This document shows positions 1-7,368 of a stretch of 10,615 nt of DNA, piece by piece. The notes beneath the pieces are model-generated. The model had not been told where the DNA came from. It was given only the letters and a program-made list of their open reading frames with translations, and searched no databases. Position 1 is the first letter of the stretch, and each line of letters starts with the position of its first letter. The stretch spans positions 1 to 10,615 of the forward strand of contig JAUZQH010000021.1 in NCBI GenBank assembly GCA_030951065.1. Direction: 5' to 3'. The position numbers were made by a program, and so were the translations under genes. This DNA comes from Mariprofundus sp. (lineage in GTDB: Bacteria > Pseudomonadota > Zetaproteobacteria > Mariprofundales > Mariprofundaceae).

Positions 1-37
1 AGTGGTCGCTGTCCGCTTGGCAATGTAAGCTATCGGG

Positions 38-1003
38 ATGGCATCGCCGACTTTTCACGGAAGCTCGCCCGTTCAGGTTTATATCGGCCCGGAACTGGCC
101 CGATACGGTTTTGGCCAGGGTCACCCGTTCGGGCCGGACAGAATGGATGCCTTCTGGCATGAGAGCATCAAACAAGGCTTGAATAAGCGGGTCTCCATGG
201 CCGATCCGATTGCTGCAGCACAAGATGCAATCCGGCGATTTCATACGTCGGAATATATTCAACGCGTCATCAAACAGTCGGAGACCGGCCACGGCTTTCT
301 GGATTACGGTGATACACCGGCCTTCAAAGGCATATTCGAGGCTGCGGCAACCGTTGCGGGCACCGGCTTGGCTGCACTAGAAACGGTAATTCATGGCGAC
401 CATCCACGCTGTTTTATCCCCATTGCAGGCCTGCATCATGCCCGTCGGGATATGGCCGCCGGATTCTGTGTGTTTAACGATGCCGGTATTCTGATTGAAG
501 CGCTGCGCTCTATCTATGGCATCAGACGCATCGCTTATGTCGATATCGATGCCCATCATGGCGATGGGGTGTTTTATGCTTTTGAGTCTGATCCGGATAT
601 GTGGATCGCAGACATGCATGAAGATGGTCGATACCTATACCCCGGTACGGGTTTTGCACATGAGACGGGTAAAGGAAAAGCAAAAGGAAGCAAGTTGAAC
701 CTTCCGATGCTGCCGGAATCGGATGATACCGATTTCCACAAGCTATGGCCGCAAGCTGAAATTCATGTTCGGCAAGCAAGACCGGAAATTATCATATTCC
801 AGTGCGGTGCCGATTCCATTGCAGGTGATCCGATCACCCACATGCGCTTTTCTCCCGCTGCCCATGCGCATGCCGCAGCAAGCCTGTGTCGCATTGCCGA
901 TGAATACTGTCAGGGACGCATCATAGCGCTCGGTGGCGGCGGTTATAATCGCGGCAACCTGGCGGCCGGCTGGAACGCGGTTTTAGAGCAAATGTGCTAC
1001 TGA
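38..1003 (+). CDS. Histone deacetylase family protein (AcuC-like amidohydrolase)
   Basis: This is a 321-residue cytoplasmic zinc amidohydrolase of the arginase/deacetylase fold. By family it removes acyl groups from acylated lysines or small amines such as acetylpolyamines; the substrate cannot be read from sequence. Visible motifs are GLHHA with the His133-His134 pair, DIDAHHGDG with zinc ligands Asp171 and His173, CGADSIAGDP with the third zinc ligand Asp259, and GGGGYN with the transition-state Tyr303. All are intact, so it should be active. Length is normal for a single-domain bacterial member. The ATG at 38 is the first start after an in-frame TAA at 26-28; the ribosome site before it is weak. 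It converges on the VanZ-like gene and overlaps its end by 7 bases. Bacterial members include AcuC and acetylpolyamine hydrolases, and I cannot choose between them. Confidence 0.93.
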   Translation: MASPTFHGSSPVQVYIGPELARYGFGQGHPFGPDRMDAFWHESIKQGLNKRVSMADPIAAAQDAIRRFHTSEYIQRVIKQSETGHGFLDYGDTPAFKGIFEAAATVAGTGLAALETVIHGDHPRCFIPIAGLHHARRDMAAGFCVFNDAGILIEALRSIYGIRRIAYVDIDAHHGDGVFYAFESDPDMWIADMHEDGRYLYPGTGFAHETGKGKAKGSKLNLPMLPESDDTDFHKLWPQAEIHVRQARPEIIIFQCGADSIAGDPITHMRFSPAAHAHAAASLCRIADEYCQGRIIALGGGGYNRGNLAAGWNAVLEQMCY

Positions 1004-1365
1004 ACTGAACGGTTGCGATCCGGAAATAGATGATTGGTCAGTAAGCCGATTATCAGACCAGTTAGCAGGCCTGCCCCGTTGGCGGCAAAATCCAGCCACT
1101 CTCCATAGCGATTCACGTAGGGCTGAATGAGTTCGATGCCACCACCCCATACGATATAAAAGACCGCAATCCACAACAGATATGGCAATCGGCGAAGTGC
1201 GGCCGGAAACATCAGCACAGCATAGGCAATGGTGTGGTGCCATTTATCGCTACCCGGAACATCGGGAAGCCGCTCCAGCGGCATCAGCGACAGTGTTGTA
1301 ATCATAAACAACAGCAGAACACTCAGTGACAGCCAGAAACGGTGAATTACATCAAGCCAGCGCAT
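997..1365 (-). CDS. VanZ-like family membrane protein
   Basis: This is a small (122-residue) integral membrane protein of the VanZ-like family. Known members include VanZ, which gives low-level teicoplanin resistance, but most bacterial members have no known role. The sequence shows a first membrane helix at about residues 8-28, then SLMPLERLP, then DKWHHTIAYAVLMF, which is the usual 'DKxxHxxaYavL' signature. A third helix at about 62-78 is followed by IELIQPYVNRYGEWLDFAANGAG, with Glu78, Gln81, Asp92 and Asn96 in the positions typical of the family, and a last helix at about 96-112. I place the start at the ATG at 1365 rather than the adjoining GTG at 1368, because GAGGA lies 6 bases upstream of the ATG. 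That ATG shares its A with the TGA of the upstream ggt gene, so translation is probably coupled. It is the last gene of the minus-strand unit. Confidence 0.88.
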   Translation of the reverse strand: MRWLDVIHRFWLSLSVLLLFMITTLSLMPLERLPDVPGSDKWHHTIAYAVLMFPAALRRLPYLLWIAVFYIVWGGGIELIQPYVNRYGEWLDFAANGAGLLTGLIIGLLTNHLFPDRNRSVQ

Positions 1366-2987
1366 CACGGGTCCTCGCTTATTGCTGCGCCCTCACCGCG
1401 CACATCCGCCAGCCCCTGCAATGCGCCGGTTCCTCTGTTGACAACAATCGCCTGCATATTGCCATAACGCCGATTCAATAATTTCAGGTGATGGCCGCGC
1501 TGCATCAGATCAGCGGCGATCGAATCGGAAAATGCCCCCTCTTCATACTGCACAACATCGGGCAAAAACTGGTGATGAAAACGCGGCCCGTTCACCCAGT
1601 CGGCAGGCGCTGTTTCATCCAGCATAAAACCAAGCGATGCCAGCAGCACCATGGAGATAATACGCGATCCGCCCGGGGTGCCGACAATGAAGGTACGGTT
1701 CGGGCCGATAACAAAAGTCGGAGTCATGCTTGAGAGCATGCGTTTACCCGGCGCCACGGCATTGGACACACCCTGCACCAGACCATAGGCATTGGGCTGA
1801 CCCGGTTGGGTGGCGAAATCATCCATTTCATCATTGAGCAGAATACCGGTTGATGGCGACACATAACCGGATCCGAAACCATAGTTAATCGACAGCGTGG
1901 CGCTAACCATATTGCCTTCACGATCAATCACCGAAAAATGGGTGGTATCCACGCTGGCACCAATCGGTTCGGCAAAACCTTTTAGTTTGGCGGAGGGCGT
2001 AGCCCTGTCCATACGAATCGATTCGCGCAGTTTTTTCAATCGCGCCGGACTGAGATAGTCGCCAGGAATTGCTACAAAATCGGCGTCGCCCAGATGAGCA
2101 TTACGATCACGATAAGCGCGTTTCATGGTTTCGATCAGCAAATGCGTTCTGTCGGCCCTGCTCAAGGCTTTCAGATGATCGTTTTTCAACTGGCCGAAAA
2201 TATGCGCCAGCGTCAAACCGCCGGAAGAAGGCAGCGCCGCCGACACGAAATGGAATCCCTGATAGTCAAATATAACCGGTTGCCGCTCAATGGCATTATA
2301 CCCGGCCAGATCAGCTTCCCGAATCAGACCACCATCGCGTTTCATATCAGCCACCAGGCGCCCCGCTGTTTCGCCCCGATAAAAATCCTCTGCACCGCCT
2401 TTGGCAAAACGGACCAGCGTATCTGCCAGTGCGTGCTGTTTGATGACAGGGCCGGACAGGTAGATGCGGCGGGCCGCATCGTTCAATACCTTGCCACGCC
2501 AATCGAGCATAGCTTTCAGACGACTCGATACGGTAAACCCATGCCGTGCCAGCCGAATAGCCGGCCGTGTCACCTGAGCACGATCCAATTTCCCGTAGCG
2601 GTTGACCAGATGATCGACGCCGGCGATTAAACCCGGCACACCTGCCGATTGCGGCCCATCAATACTCGACTGATGCTGATAAACTTCCCCGTGCCCGGCC
2701 AGCTTCGGTGATGTTTCCCGCGCATCAATCATCACATAGCGTTTTTCCCTGGCGATATAGAGTAGAAAAAACCCGCCACCGCCGATACCGGAAGAACCCG
2801 GCTCCAGTACGCCCAGGGCCAACGCCGTAGCAGCCGCCGCATCGAAAGCATTGCCGCCTTTTTCCAGCATCTCGATGCCTGCTTTTGCAGCTTCCGGCTG
2901 GGCTGCGACCACTACGCCCTTCTGCGGATGCTCCGCGATAGCAGCAGATGGCAACATCAAACATAAGAACAAAAGCCAGCGCTTCAT
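1365..2987 (-). CDS. ggt: Gamma-glutamyltransferase (gamma-glutamyltranspeptidase) precursor
   Basis: This is a 540-residue N-terminal-nucleophile hydrolase that cleaves gamma-glutamyl bonds of glutathione and related compounds and transfers the group to water, amino acids or peptides. A signal peptide is visible (Lys-Arg, hydrophobic core, likely cut after Ala18 in SAAIA-EHPQ), so it should act in the periplasm. The nucleophile is Thr348 in DTTHFSV, where the proenzyme self-cleaves into a large subunit and a small subunit of about 193 residues. Residues matching those of the E. coli enzyme are Arg90, Asn368, Asp390 in the MDDF motif, Ser419-Ser420 in LSSMTPT, and GTPGGSR. The segment matching the E. 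coli lid loop is present. The start is the ATG at 2987, with AAGGTGG 4 bases upstream; an extra TTG at 2990 is too close to it. The ATG overlaps the mutY stop by one base and the stop overlaps the VanZ-like start by one base. All catalytic positions are kept, so it is probably active. Confidence 0.95.
   Translation of the reverse strand: MKRWLLFLCLMLPSAAIAEHPQKGVVVAAQPEAAKAGIEMLEKGGNAFDAAAATALALGVLEPGSSGIGGGGFFLLYIAREKRYVMIDARETSPKLAGHGEVYQHQSSIDGPQSAGVPGLIAGVDHLVNRYGKLDRAQVTRPAIRLARHGFTVSSRLKAMLDWRGKVLNDAARRIYLSGPVIKQHALADTLVRFAKGGAEDFYRGETAGRLVADMKRDGGLIREADLAGYNAIERQPVIFDYQGFHFVSAALPSSGGLTLAHIFGQLKNDHLKALSRADRTHLLIETMKRAYRDRNAHLGDADFVAIPGDYLSPARLKKLRESIRMDRATPSAKLKGFAEPIGASVDTTHFSVIDREGNMVSATLSINYGFGSGYVSPSTGILLNDEMDDFATQPGQPNAYGLVQGVSNAVAPGKRMLSSMTPTFVIGPNRTFIVGTPGGSRIISMVLLASLGFMLDETAPADWVNGPRFHHQFLPDVVQYEEGAFSDSIAADLMQRGHHLKLLNRRYGNMQAIVVNRGTGALQGLADVRGEGAAISEDP
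1372..1376 (-). promoter_or_regulatory. Ribosome binding site deciding the VanZ-like start
   Basis: GAGGA lies 6 bases before the ATG at 1365 and only 3 before the alternative GTG at 1368, which favours the ATG. It is inside the end of the ggt coding sequence. Confidence 0.6.
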
Positions 2988-3937
2988 CAAGCCACCTTTT
3001 CCAGCAAGCGATGAATGCCCGTAGGCAGGGCATAGCCTTCGATGGATTGTACCCAGCGTCCTTCACCCTGCGGGTTTTGATCGGACAATAGCGGATAAAG
3101 GTAGAGGCGCCTGTGGGTGAGTTGATGAATATATGCCGGCGTTATATCCGGAGTACTGTTCATCTCGATAATCGGCGGTGTCCACAGCCCTGCCCATATG
3201 CCTGAATCCGGGCGTCGGGTCAGCCATATACCCTTTTCCGGACAGGTATGCAGGTGAACCTGCCAGTGCACATTTCGAACAGGCACGGCCTTGCGCGATT
3301 CATCGGCATAAACAACCTGAAAGGCCGAAACGCAGTTTTCGTTTACCGGACAGGCATCGCAATCAGCGGATTTGGCAGAACACAATGTTGCTCCCAGTTC
3401 CATCATGGCCTGATTCCAGCTGGCCGGTTCACCGGATTTGTCAATTGCCTGCTGTGCCAGCGACCACAGCTGTTTGTCTGACGCATCCACTTGCCCATGC
3501 CAGCGTTTCAGCACCCGCTTCACATTGCCATCAAGCACAGGTGTAGCAGTTCCGAAACAGAAGGCGGAGATAGCCCCCGCTGTGGAACGGCCAATGCCGG
3601 GAAGGGCCAGAATAGCATCGAATGCAGTGGGGAAACGCCCCTGATGCTCAACGATAATTTGTTGTGCAGCCTGATGGATGAAACGGGCGCGACGGTAATA
3701 ACCCAGTCCCTCCCATGCCTTGAGCACATCGTCTGTTGAAGTGGCCGCCAGAGCTACAATGGTCGGGAACTGATCAAACCAGTCCAGGTAGCGGGGCAAT
3801 ACGGTTTTCACCTGTGTCTGTTGCAGCATGATTTCAGACACCCATATTTTGTAGGGTTCATCTGTTTCACGCCAGGGTAAGCTGCGGGCGTTAAGCTGAT
3901 ACCAGCTTAATAAAGACCTACATCGGACGGAAGACAA
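2987..3937 (-). CDS. mutY: A/G-specific adenine glycosylase MutY, TTG start
   Basis: MutY removes adenine mispaired with 8-oxoguanine or guanine, starting base excision repair. Read from the TTG at 3937 the protein has 316 residues. It shows LPWR and SEIMLQQTQV with catalytic Glu35, the helix-hairpin-helix LPGIGRSTAG at 112-121, LDGNVKRV with catalytic Asp136, and the iron-sulphur ligands Cys186, Cys193, Cys196 and Cys202 (C-X6-C-X2-C-X5-C). A Nudix-like C-terminal domain follows from about 219, with a Thr274-His275 pair where E. coli has the FSH loop that senses 8-oxoguanine. The frame stays open to an ATG at 4114, but that upstream part lies inside the TonB-family gene and has no MutY similarity. 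The TTG has GAGGA 5 bases upstream and puts the conserved Trp-Tyr at residues 12-13, as in E. coli. The start overlaps the upstream gene by 20 bases. It is slightly shorter than E. coli MutY (350). Confidence 0.94.
   Translation of the reverse strand: MSSVRCRSLLSWYQLNARSLPWRETDEPYKIWVSEIMLQQTQVKTVLPRYLDWFDQFPTIVALAATSTDDVLKAWEGLGYYRRARFIHQAAQQIIVEHQGRFPTAFDAILALPGIGRSTAGAISAFCFGTATPVLDGNVKRVLKRWHGQVDASDKQLWSLAQQAIDKSGEPASWNQAMMELGATLCSAKSADCDACPVNENCVSAFQVVYADESRKAVPVRNVHWQVHLHTCPEKGIWLTRRPDSGIWAGLWTPPIIEMNSTPDITPAYIHQLTHRRLYLYPLLSDQNPQGEGRWVQSIEGYALPTGIHRLLEKVA
2992..2998 (-). promoter_or_regulatory. Ribosome binding site of ggt inside the end of mutY
   Basis: AAGGTGG sits 4 bases before the ATG at 2987 and 1 base before the in-frame TTG at 2990, which decides for the ATG. 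It is part of the last codons of mutY, so ggt translation is probably coupled to termination of mutY at the TGATG junction. Confidence 0.65.
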
Positions 3938-4829
3938 AACGATCCTCAACCACTTCAAATGTGAGATAGAAACTGACCCGATCCAGCCCCCATGCCGTTG
4001 GTAACACCTTAAACGGCGCCGCGGCACGAATCGCCTCGATGGCACTTTCATTGATTTGAGGGATCGGACTGGGCCGCAGGATTTCCACCCCTCCCAGAGA
4101 CCCATCATGTTCAATGGTCAGTTTTATCAGGGCCTGGCGGGCATCTGCCGGGAATTCATTATACCTTGCCTGACCCGGTCGCCATTGTTCTTCCAGTGCC
4201 CGTACCAGAGCATGTGCATAAGGTGCATATTTAACTTCCCTGGTATTGATCGGGATATCAGCCTCACGGTTAAATTTCTGTTTCATGCGCCGCTCTCGCT
4301 CAAAATCTCGCGATAACTGCGATAACTGTGCCGACGATGGCATCAGCTTTGATAATGGCACCGGTTTTCTCGGTTTGACCCGTTTTTTATGTTTGACCGG
4401 TTTGTGTTTCTTGCTGGTTTTCGAGTTATCCGGCTCCGAGCCGCGTTTGGCCAGCATGCGTGTGCGTTGCGGCTTGGAAGGTGTCGGAGGCGGTGTTTTA
4501 GGTTGGCTCGGGACAGCAGGTCTGGGCTTGTTCGGCTGACCAGCCAAGGGTGTTCTGGCCTGCCGGGTGAGCTTATCCTGCGCGTTACGGCTACTGCCAA
4601 TAGCATTCTGGTTGGCCATGGTTCGGGCATCTTTCACCGGTTTTTTGGCCGGTTTCTTTTTATCATCCAGCAACGTCACATCCATGACCTGCGGCTGTTC
4701 TTTTTTCAGCTGTGGCTTGTCGTTTTCTTCCGTAGTAATCAATACAGCCAACAGGATATGAACAGCCAGAGAGGCCGCGAACGAGAAACTGAATCGCTTC
4801 TGTTGGGGTTTGATGTTAAATTTTTTCAT
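3918..4829 (-). CDS. TonB/TolA-type energy-transducing envelope protein
   Basis: This is a protein of about 303 residues built like TonB or TolA: an inner-membrane anchor, a long periplasmic linker and a C-terminal domain that touches outer-membrane partners. A basic N-terminus precedes one membrane helix at about 13-32 containing SLAVH (Ser20-X3-His24), the Ser-X3-His pattern of TonB and TolA anchors that couples to ExbB-ExbD or TolQ-TolR. Residues 38-165 are rich in Lys, Pro, Arg and Gln. A charged segment (about 165-190) leads to a TonB-type C-terminal domain at about 201-294, with Tyr-Ala-Pro-Tyr, a dG-type turn and an AAPFKVLP motif. No exbB, exbD or receptor gene is nearby. The start is uncertain: the ATG at 4829 (14-base overlap with the upstream gene) or the ATG at 4844, neither with a strong ribosome site. 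Which system it serves (TonB or Tol) is not settled. Confidence 0.82.
   Translation of the reverse strand: MKKFNIKPQQKRFSFSFAASLAVHILLAVLITTEENDKPQLKKEQPQVMDVTLLDDKKKPAKKPVKDARTMANQNAIGSSRNAQDKLTRQARTPLAGQPNKPRPAVPSQPKTPPPTPSKPQRTRMLAKRGSEPDNSKTSKKHKPVKHKKRVKPRKPVPLSKLMPSSAQLSQLSRDFERERRMKQKFNREADIPINTREVKYAPYAHALVRALEEQWRPGQARYNEFPADARQALIKLTIEHDGSLGGVEILRPSPIPQINESAIEAIRAAAPFKVLPTAWGLDRVSFYLTFEVVEDRFVFRPM
3943..3947 (-). promoter_or_regulatory. Ribosome binding site supporting the TTG start of mutY
   Basis: GAGGA lies 5 bases before the TTG at 3937 and within the last codons of the TonB-family gene. No ATG or GTG in the mutY frame lies close to the conserved N-terminus, so this site decides the start. 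Confidence 0.6.
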
Positions 4830-5364
4830 GGCTGTCTTTTTCATGATCCAGTCGACCGGCAATATACCCTGCCAGCGCACCATTAATCCAGCCGCTGATA
4901 CAGGAGATCACAAGCAGCGGTGGCAGAGCATAATAAAGTGCCGCTTGCTGAATGAACAAGAATTCGACTGTCACAAACTGGGCCAGCATATGGACAAGCG
5001 CTCCCAGTAAACTGACACCAACCAGACTGATACCCGGAATCCATCGCCATGCTGCAATCATCACCAGCGCCGCACTCAAACCTCCGGCCATACTTATGAT
5101 AAATGTCGGCGTAAACAACGTACCAATAAAAAAACTGCCAACGATTACCCGACCGACAGCCAGCGTTACAGCAGCTCTCTGACCCATCAGCACCAATGCC
5201 AACAGTGTCACCAGATTAGCCAGTCCCGGCTTGAACCATGGTCCCAGGCTTGGCAGCGATGCTTCAAAGACATGCAGCCCAATAGCCAGCATCAACAGAG
5301 CCAGCCAACGTGATTTTGATTCCAGTTCCGGCAGCGACGGGCGTGGTAGTGCGATTTGTTTCAT
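4816..5364 (-). CDS. Gx transporter family protein (heptaprenyl diphosphate synthase component I-like)
   Basis: This is a 182-residue integral membrane protein of the family annotated as Gx transporter or Hpre_diP_synt_I. The old synthase name comes from Gram-positive homologues; the fold is that of a small vitamin-type transporter subunit, and the substrate here is unknown. About five to six membrane segments are visible (about 18-36, 47-61, 64-81, 85-106, 110-136, 145-170). Family signatures include Glu34-Ala-Ser-Leu-Pro, WFKPGLANLVTL at 43-54, GRVIVGSFFIGTLF at 71-84 and a Gly-Gly pair with Ser at 94-97. The start ATG at 5364 follows the NusG-domain-II gene after 17 bases, with a weak ribosome site. 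The C-terminus repeats a motif (DHEK, then SHEK) because the DNA repeats CATGAAAAA; each copy also carries an in-frame ATG for the next gene, which this one overlaps. Confidence 0.85.
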   Translation of the reverse strand: MKQIALPRPSLPELESKSRWLALLMLAIGLHVFEASLPSLGPWFKPGLANLVTLLALVLMGQRAAVTLAVGRVIVGSFFIGTLFTPTFIISMAGGLSAALVMIAAWRWIPGISLVGVSLLGALVHMLAQFVTVEFLFIQQAALYYALPPLLVISCISGWINGALAGYIAGRLDHEKDSHEKI

Positions 5365-5381
5365 GGCTTGTTTATCATGCT

Positions 5382-5777
5382 TTATTCTACAATTGCATCA
5401 AAACCGGACTCAGCATGTCCGCGCAGGGCAATCAGAATCCGGTTCGGTACACAGGCAACCATATCACCGGCATGCCGATGCGGGCCTGATAGCACACAGC
5501 GTTGCGTTGCACATGGCGAGGAAGCAATACGCGCACCCTGCTCATCAATCACGATTTCGGACAGACCCAACTCGCCCTCCACCTGCAAATGAATCGGCGG
5601 TTCTCCCTTTTGCGGCAACGGATACGTAGCGACCAGTGTATCGGCATGATAAATATCGGCCATCGCTGGCCCTGATGAGATATAGGCCTGAATCATTATC
5701 CAGCCAACCACAATGGCTACCAGAGAAACCAGCAGCAACAACCGATCTGTCCATGTTCCTTTCAGGATATCAAACAT
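5382..5777 (-). CDS. NusG domain II-containing membrane-anchored protein
   Basis: This is a 131-residue protein with one N-terminal membrane helix (about 13-33) and an outward-facing domain of the NusG domain II type. It is not the transcription factor NusG, only a stand-alone domain that shares its name. The domain runs from about 38 to 122, with a Cys89-X4-Cys94 pair and Cys109 in VACVPNRILIAL, a pattern characteristic of this family. Such proteins are often encoded next to Gx transporters and near Rnf or ApbE-type flavin genes; here only the Gx transporter follows, 17 bases downstream. The function is unknown; a role in redox-linked envelope processes is an inference from neighbours in other genomes. 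It is the first gene of the minus-strand unit. The ATG at 5777 has no clear ribosome site, so the exact start is less certain. Confidence 0.82.
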   Translation of the reverse strand: MFDILKGTWTDRLLLLVSLVAIVVGWIMIQAYISSGPAMADIYHADTLVATYPLPQKGEPPIHLQVEGELGLSEIVIDEQGARIASSPCATQRCVLSGPHRHAGDMVACVPNRILIALRGHAESGFDAIVE

Positions 5778-5840
5778 GATTGGCGTGGCCGTGAATGGGC
5801 TTTAGGCTTGGCATGTGGCAACACTAACAGCGGAGGCAAC
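5778..5840. promoter_or_regulatory. Divergent intergenic region, presumed promoters for both directions
   Basis: These 63 bases separate the start of the six-gene minus-strand unit from the start of the plus-strand dehydrogenase. Both transcription units must start in or near here. I see no convincing pair of sigma-70 boxes on either strand; TTGGCA near 5799 on the plus strand lacks a well-placed partner. GGAGG at 5832-5836 is the dehydrogenase ribosome site. Confidence 0.45.
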
Positions 5841-6509
5841 ATGAACATACTTATCACCGGCGCCAATCGTGGTTTGGGCCTTGGGTTTGTCCAACATTAT
5901 CTGGCTCAGGGGGATTCAGTCTGGGCATGTTACCGCTCTGATCCCGGTAAACTTTCCGATATTCATGCCCGCCACCTGTATCCCGTAAAATGGAACATAG
6001 CTACAGACAATGGCCCGCATGGTGCATTGCCCGATTCAATTGATCTGCTGATCAATAATGCCGGAATCTACGGACCGGGAAAAAACGGGCAATCGCTCGA
6101 CAACATTACCGCCAGCGCCATGCTTGAGGTGTTTAATGTGGACTGTGTCGGGCCGCTTCGTGTGGTGCAACAAGTGAAAAACCGCGTGATTGCTGCAAAA
6201 GGTGTGATTGCCAATATCAGTTCAAAAATGGGTTCCAGTGCAGACAATACCAGTGGTGGCACCTATGCCTATCGCGCCGCCAAGGCCGGCCTGGTGATTG
6301 TATCCAAATCCATGGCGGTGGATCTGGCACCGTTCGGTGTGCATGTCATCACCCTGCATCCGGGCTGGGTGCAAACGGATATGACGCATCAGACAGGCTT
6401 GATTGATGTAGCAACATCAGTGGAGGGTATGACGCAAGTCATTGCCAATGCCCGAAACTATGCCGGGGGTGAATTCATTGCCTTTGATGGTAAGATTGTT
6501 CCGTATTGA
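5841..6509 (+). CDS. Short-chain dehydrogenase/reductase (SDR) family oxidoreductase
   Basis: This is a 222-residue NAD(P)-dependent oxidoreductase of the classical SDR type with a Rossmann fold. It shows the cofactor motif TGANRGLG at residues 6-13, NNAG at 72-75, a serine-rich NISSKMGSS segment near 125-133 supplying the catalytic Ser, and Tyr144-X3-Lys148 in AYRAAKAG, followed by the LHPGWVQTDM segment typical of SDRs. The arrangement with a short N-terminus and HPGWV resembles the C-factor (CsgA)-like subgroup, but the substrate is unknown. I choose the ATG at 5841 because GGAGG lies 4 bases upstream; the frame stays open back to an ATG at 5808 with no ribosome site. The mscS gene follows 33 bases later on the same strand and is probably co-transcribed. 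Confidence 0.92.
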   Translation: MNILITGANRGLGLGFVQHYLAQGDSVWACYRSDPGKLSDIHARHLYPVKWNIATDNGPHGALPDSIDLLINNAGIYGPGKNGQSLDNITASAMLEVFNVDCVGPLRVVQQVKNRVIAAKGVIANISSKMGSSADNTSGGTYAYRAAKAGLVIVSKSMAVDLAPFGVHVITLHPGWVQTDMTHQTGLIDVATSVEGMTQVIANARNYAGGEFIAFDGKIVPY

Positions 6510-6542
6510 ATTTACCATAGTTAAGAGGGGCGGGAGAAACGT

Positions 6543-7364
6543 ATGACAGAATCAGCAAACGTTCAGGAATTGATTAATCTTTATGTAGTTCCATGGGCCA
6601 TCAATATTGCCATGGCCATCGCAATATTTGTGATCGGTCGCTGGATTGCCGGGGTTCTGCTGAATGTCGTCGATAAAATGCTCAACAAGGCGAAGATGGA
6701 CTCGATGCTGATCAGTTTCGTGCATTCCATTCTCAATGCCCTGTTGCTGCTGTTCATTATCATTGCAGCACTCGATCAGCTTGGAGTCGATACCACATCC
6801 TTCATCGCCCTGATTGGTGCGGCGGGGCTTGCTATCGGTCTGGCATTGCAGGGGTCTTTGCAGAATTTTGCTTCCGGTGTGCTTCTCATTGTATTCCGCC
6901 CGTTCAAAGTCGGCCATTTTATTGAAGCGGCCGGTGTATCCGGGGTGGTAGAAGAAATCGGTATTTTCAGCACCCGCCTGAAAACAGGCGACAACCGTGA
7001 AATCATCGTGCCCAACGGCGCTATTTATGATGGCACGATTACCAACAATTCAGCCCGCGATACCCGTCGTATCGATATGGTATTCGGCATCGGCTACGAT
7101 GATGATATCCGCAAGGCCAAGGAGATTATGCAGGGTATTCTGGATGCTGATGAGCGCGTATTCAAAGAACCAGCACCGTTAATTGCTGTCGCCGAACTGG
7201 CCGATTCCAGTGTTAATTTCAATGTCCGCCCGTGGGTGAATTCAGCTGATTACTGGGCTGTGCTTTATGATGTCACCGAAAAGATCAAGCTCGCCTTTGA
7301 CGATGCCGGCATCTCCATCCCCTACCCTCAAATGGATGTGCACCTCAACAAATCAGCAGGATAG
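6543..7364 (+). CDS. mscS: Small-conductance mechanosensitive channel MscS
   Basis: This is a 273-residue homoheptameric inner-membrane channel that opens under membrane tension and releases solutes after hypo-osmotic shock. Three membrane helices are visible: about 14-40, 57-80 and the pore helix at about 84-120. The pore helix carries the small-residue pattern IGAAGLAIGLALQGSLQNFASG, followed by VFRPFKVG at the start of the beta domain, IFSTRLKTGD, IVPNGAIYDG and the C-terminal AGISIPYPQMDV. The match to E. coli MscS is strong in order, spacing and length (286 in E. coli). GGGAG lies 6 bases before the ATG. The stop codon TAG at 7362-7364 falls in the loop and first stem base of a perfect hairpin, and the last codons plus stop are duplicated about 74 bases downstream. 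Confidence 0.95.
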   Translation: MTESANVQELINLYVVPWAINIAMAIAIFVIGRWIAGVLLNVVDKMLNKAKMDSMLISFVHSILNALLLLFIIIAALDQLGVDTTSFIALIGAAGLAIGLALQGSLQNFASGVLLIVFRPFKVGHFIEAAGVSGVVEEIGIFSTRLKTGDNREIIVPNGAIYDGTITNNSARDTRRIDMVFGIGYDDDIRKAKEIMQGILDADERVFKEPAPLIAVAELADSSVNFNVRPWVNSADYWAVLYDVTEKIKLAFDDAGISIPYPQMDVHLNKSAG

Positions 7365-7368
7365 CTGA
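7348..7368 (+). repeat. 21-base direct repeat A, copy 1 (end of mscS and its stop codon)
   Basis: This copy covers the last codons of mscS, the TAG stop and four bases beyond it. An identical 21-base copy lies at 7422-7442, so the pair brackets element B1. The first four bases, ACAA, also occur at the end of both B elements and could have served as microhomology. Confidence 0.85.

Noticed and set aside
1..37. End of an upstream gene (in-frame TAA at 26-28)
   Set aside because: Only eight codons precede it in the window, too few to identify a gene, and other frames are open as well.
2094..2630. Open frame of 178 codons on the plus strand
   Set aside because: It is antisense to ggt, with no ribosome site or known motif.
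4246..4886. Several plus-strand frames rich in Leu, Arg and Gly
   Set aside because: They are the complement of the Lys/Pro-rich linker of the TonB-family protein.
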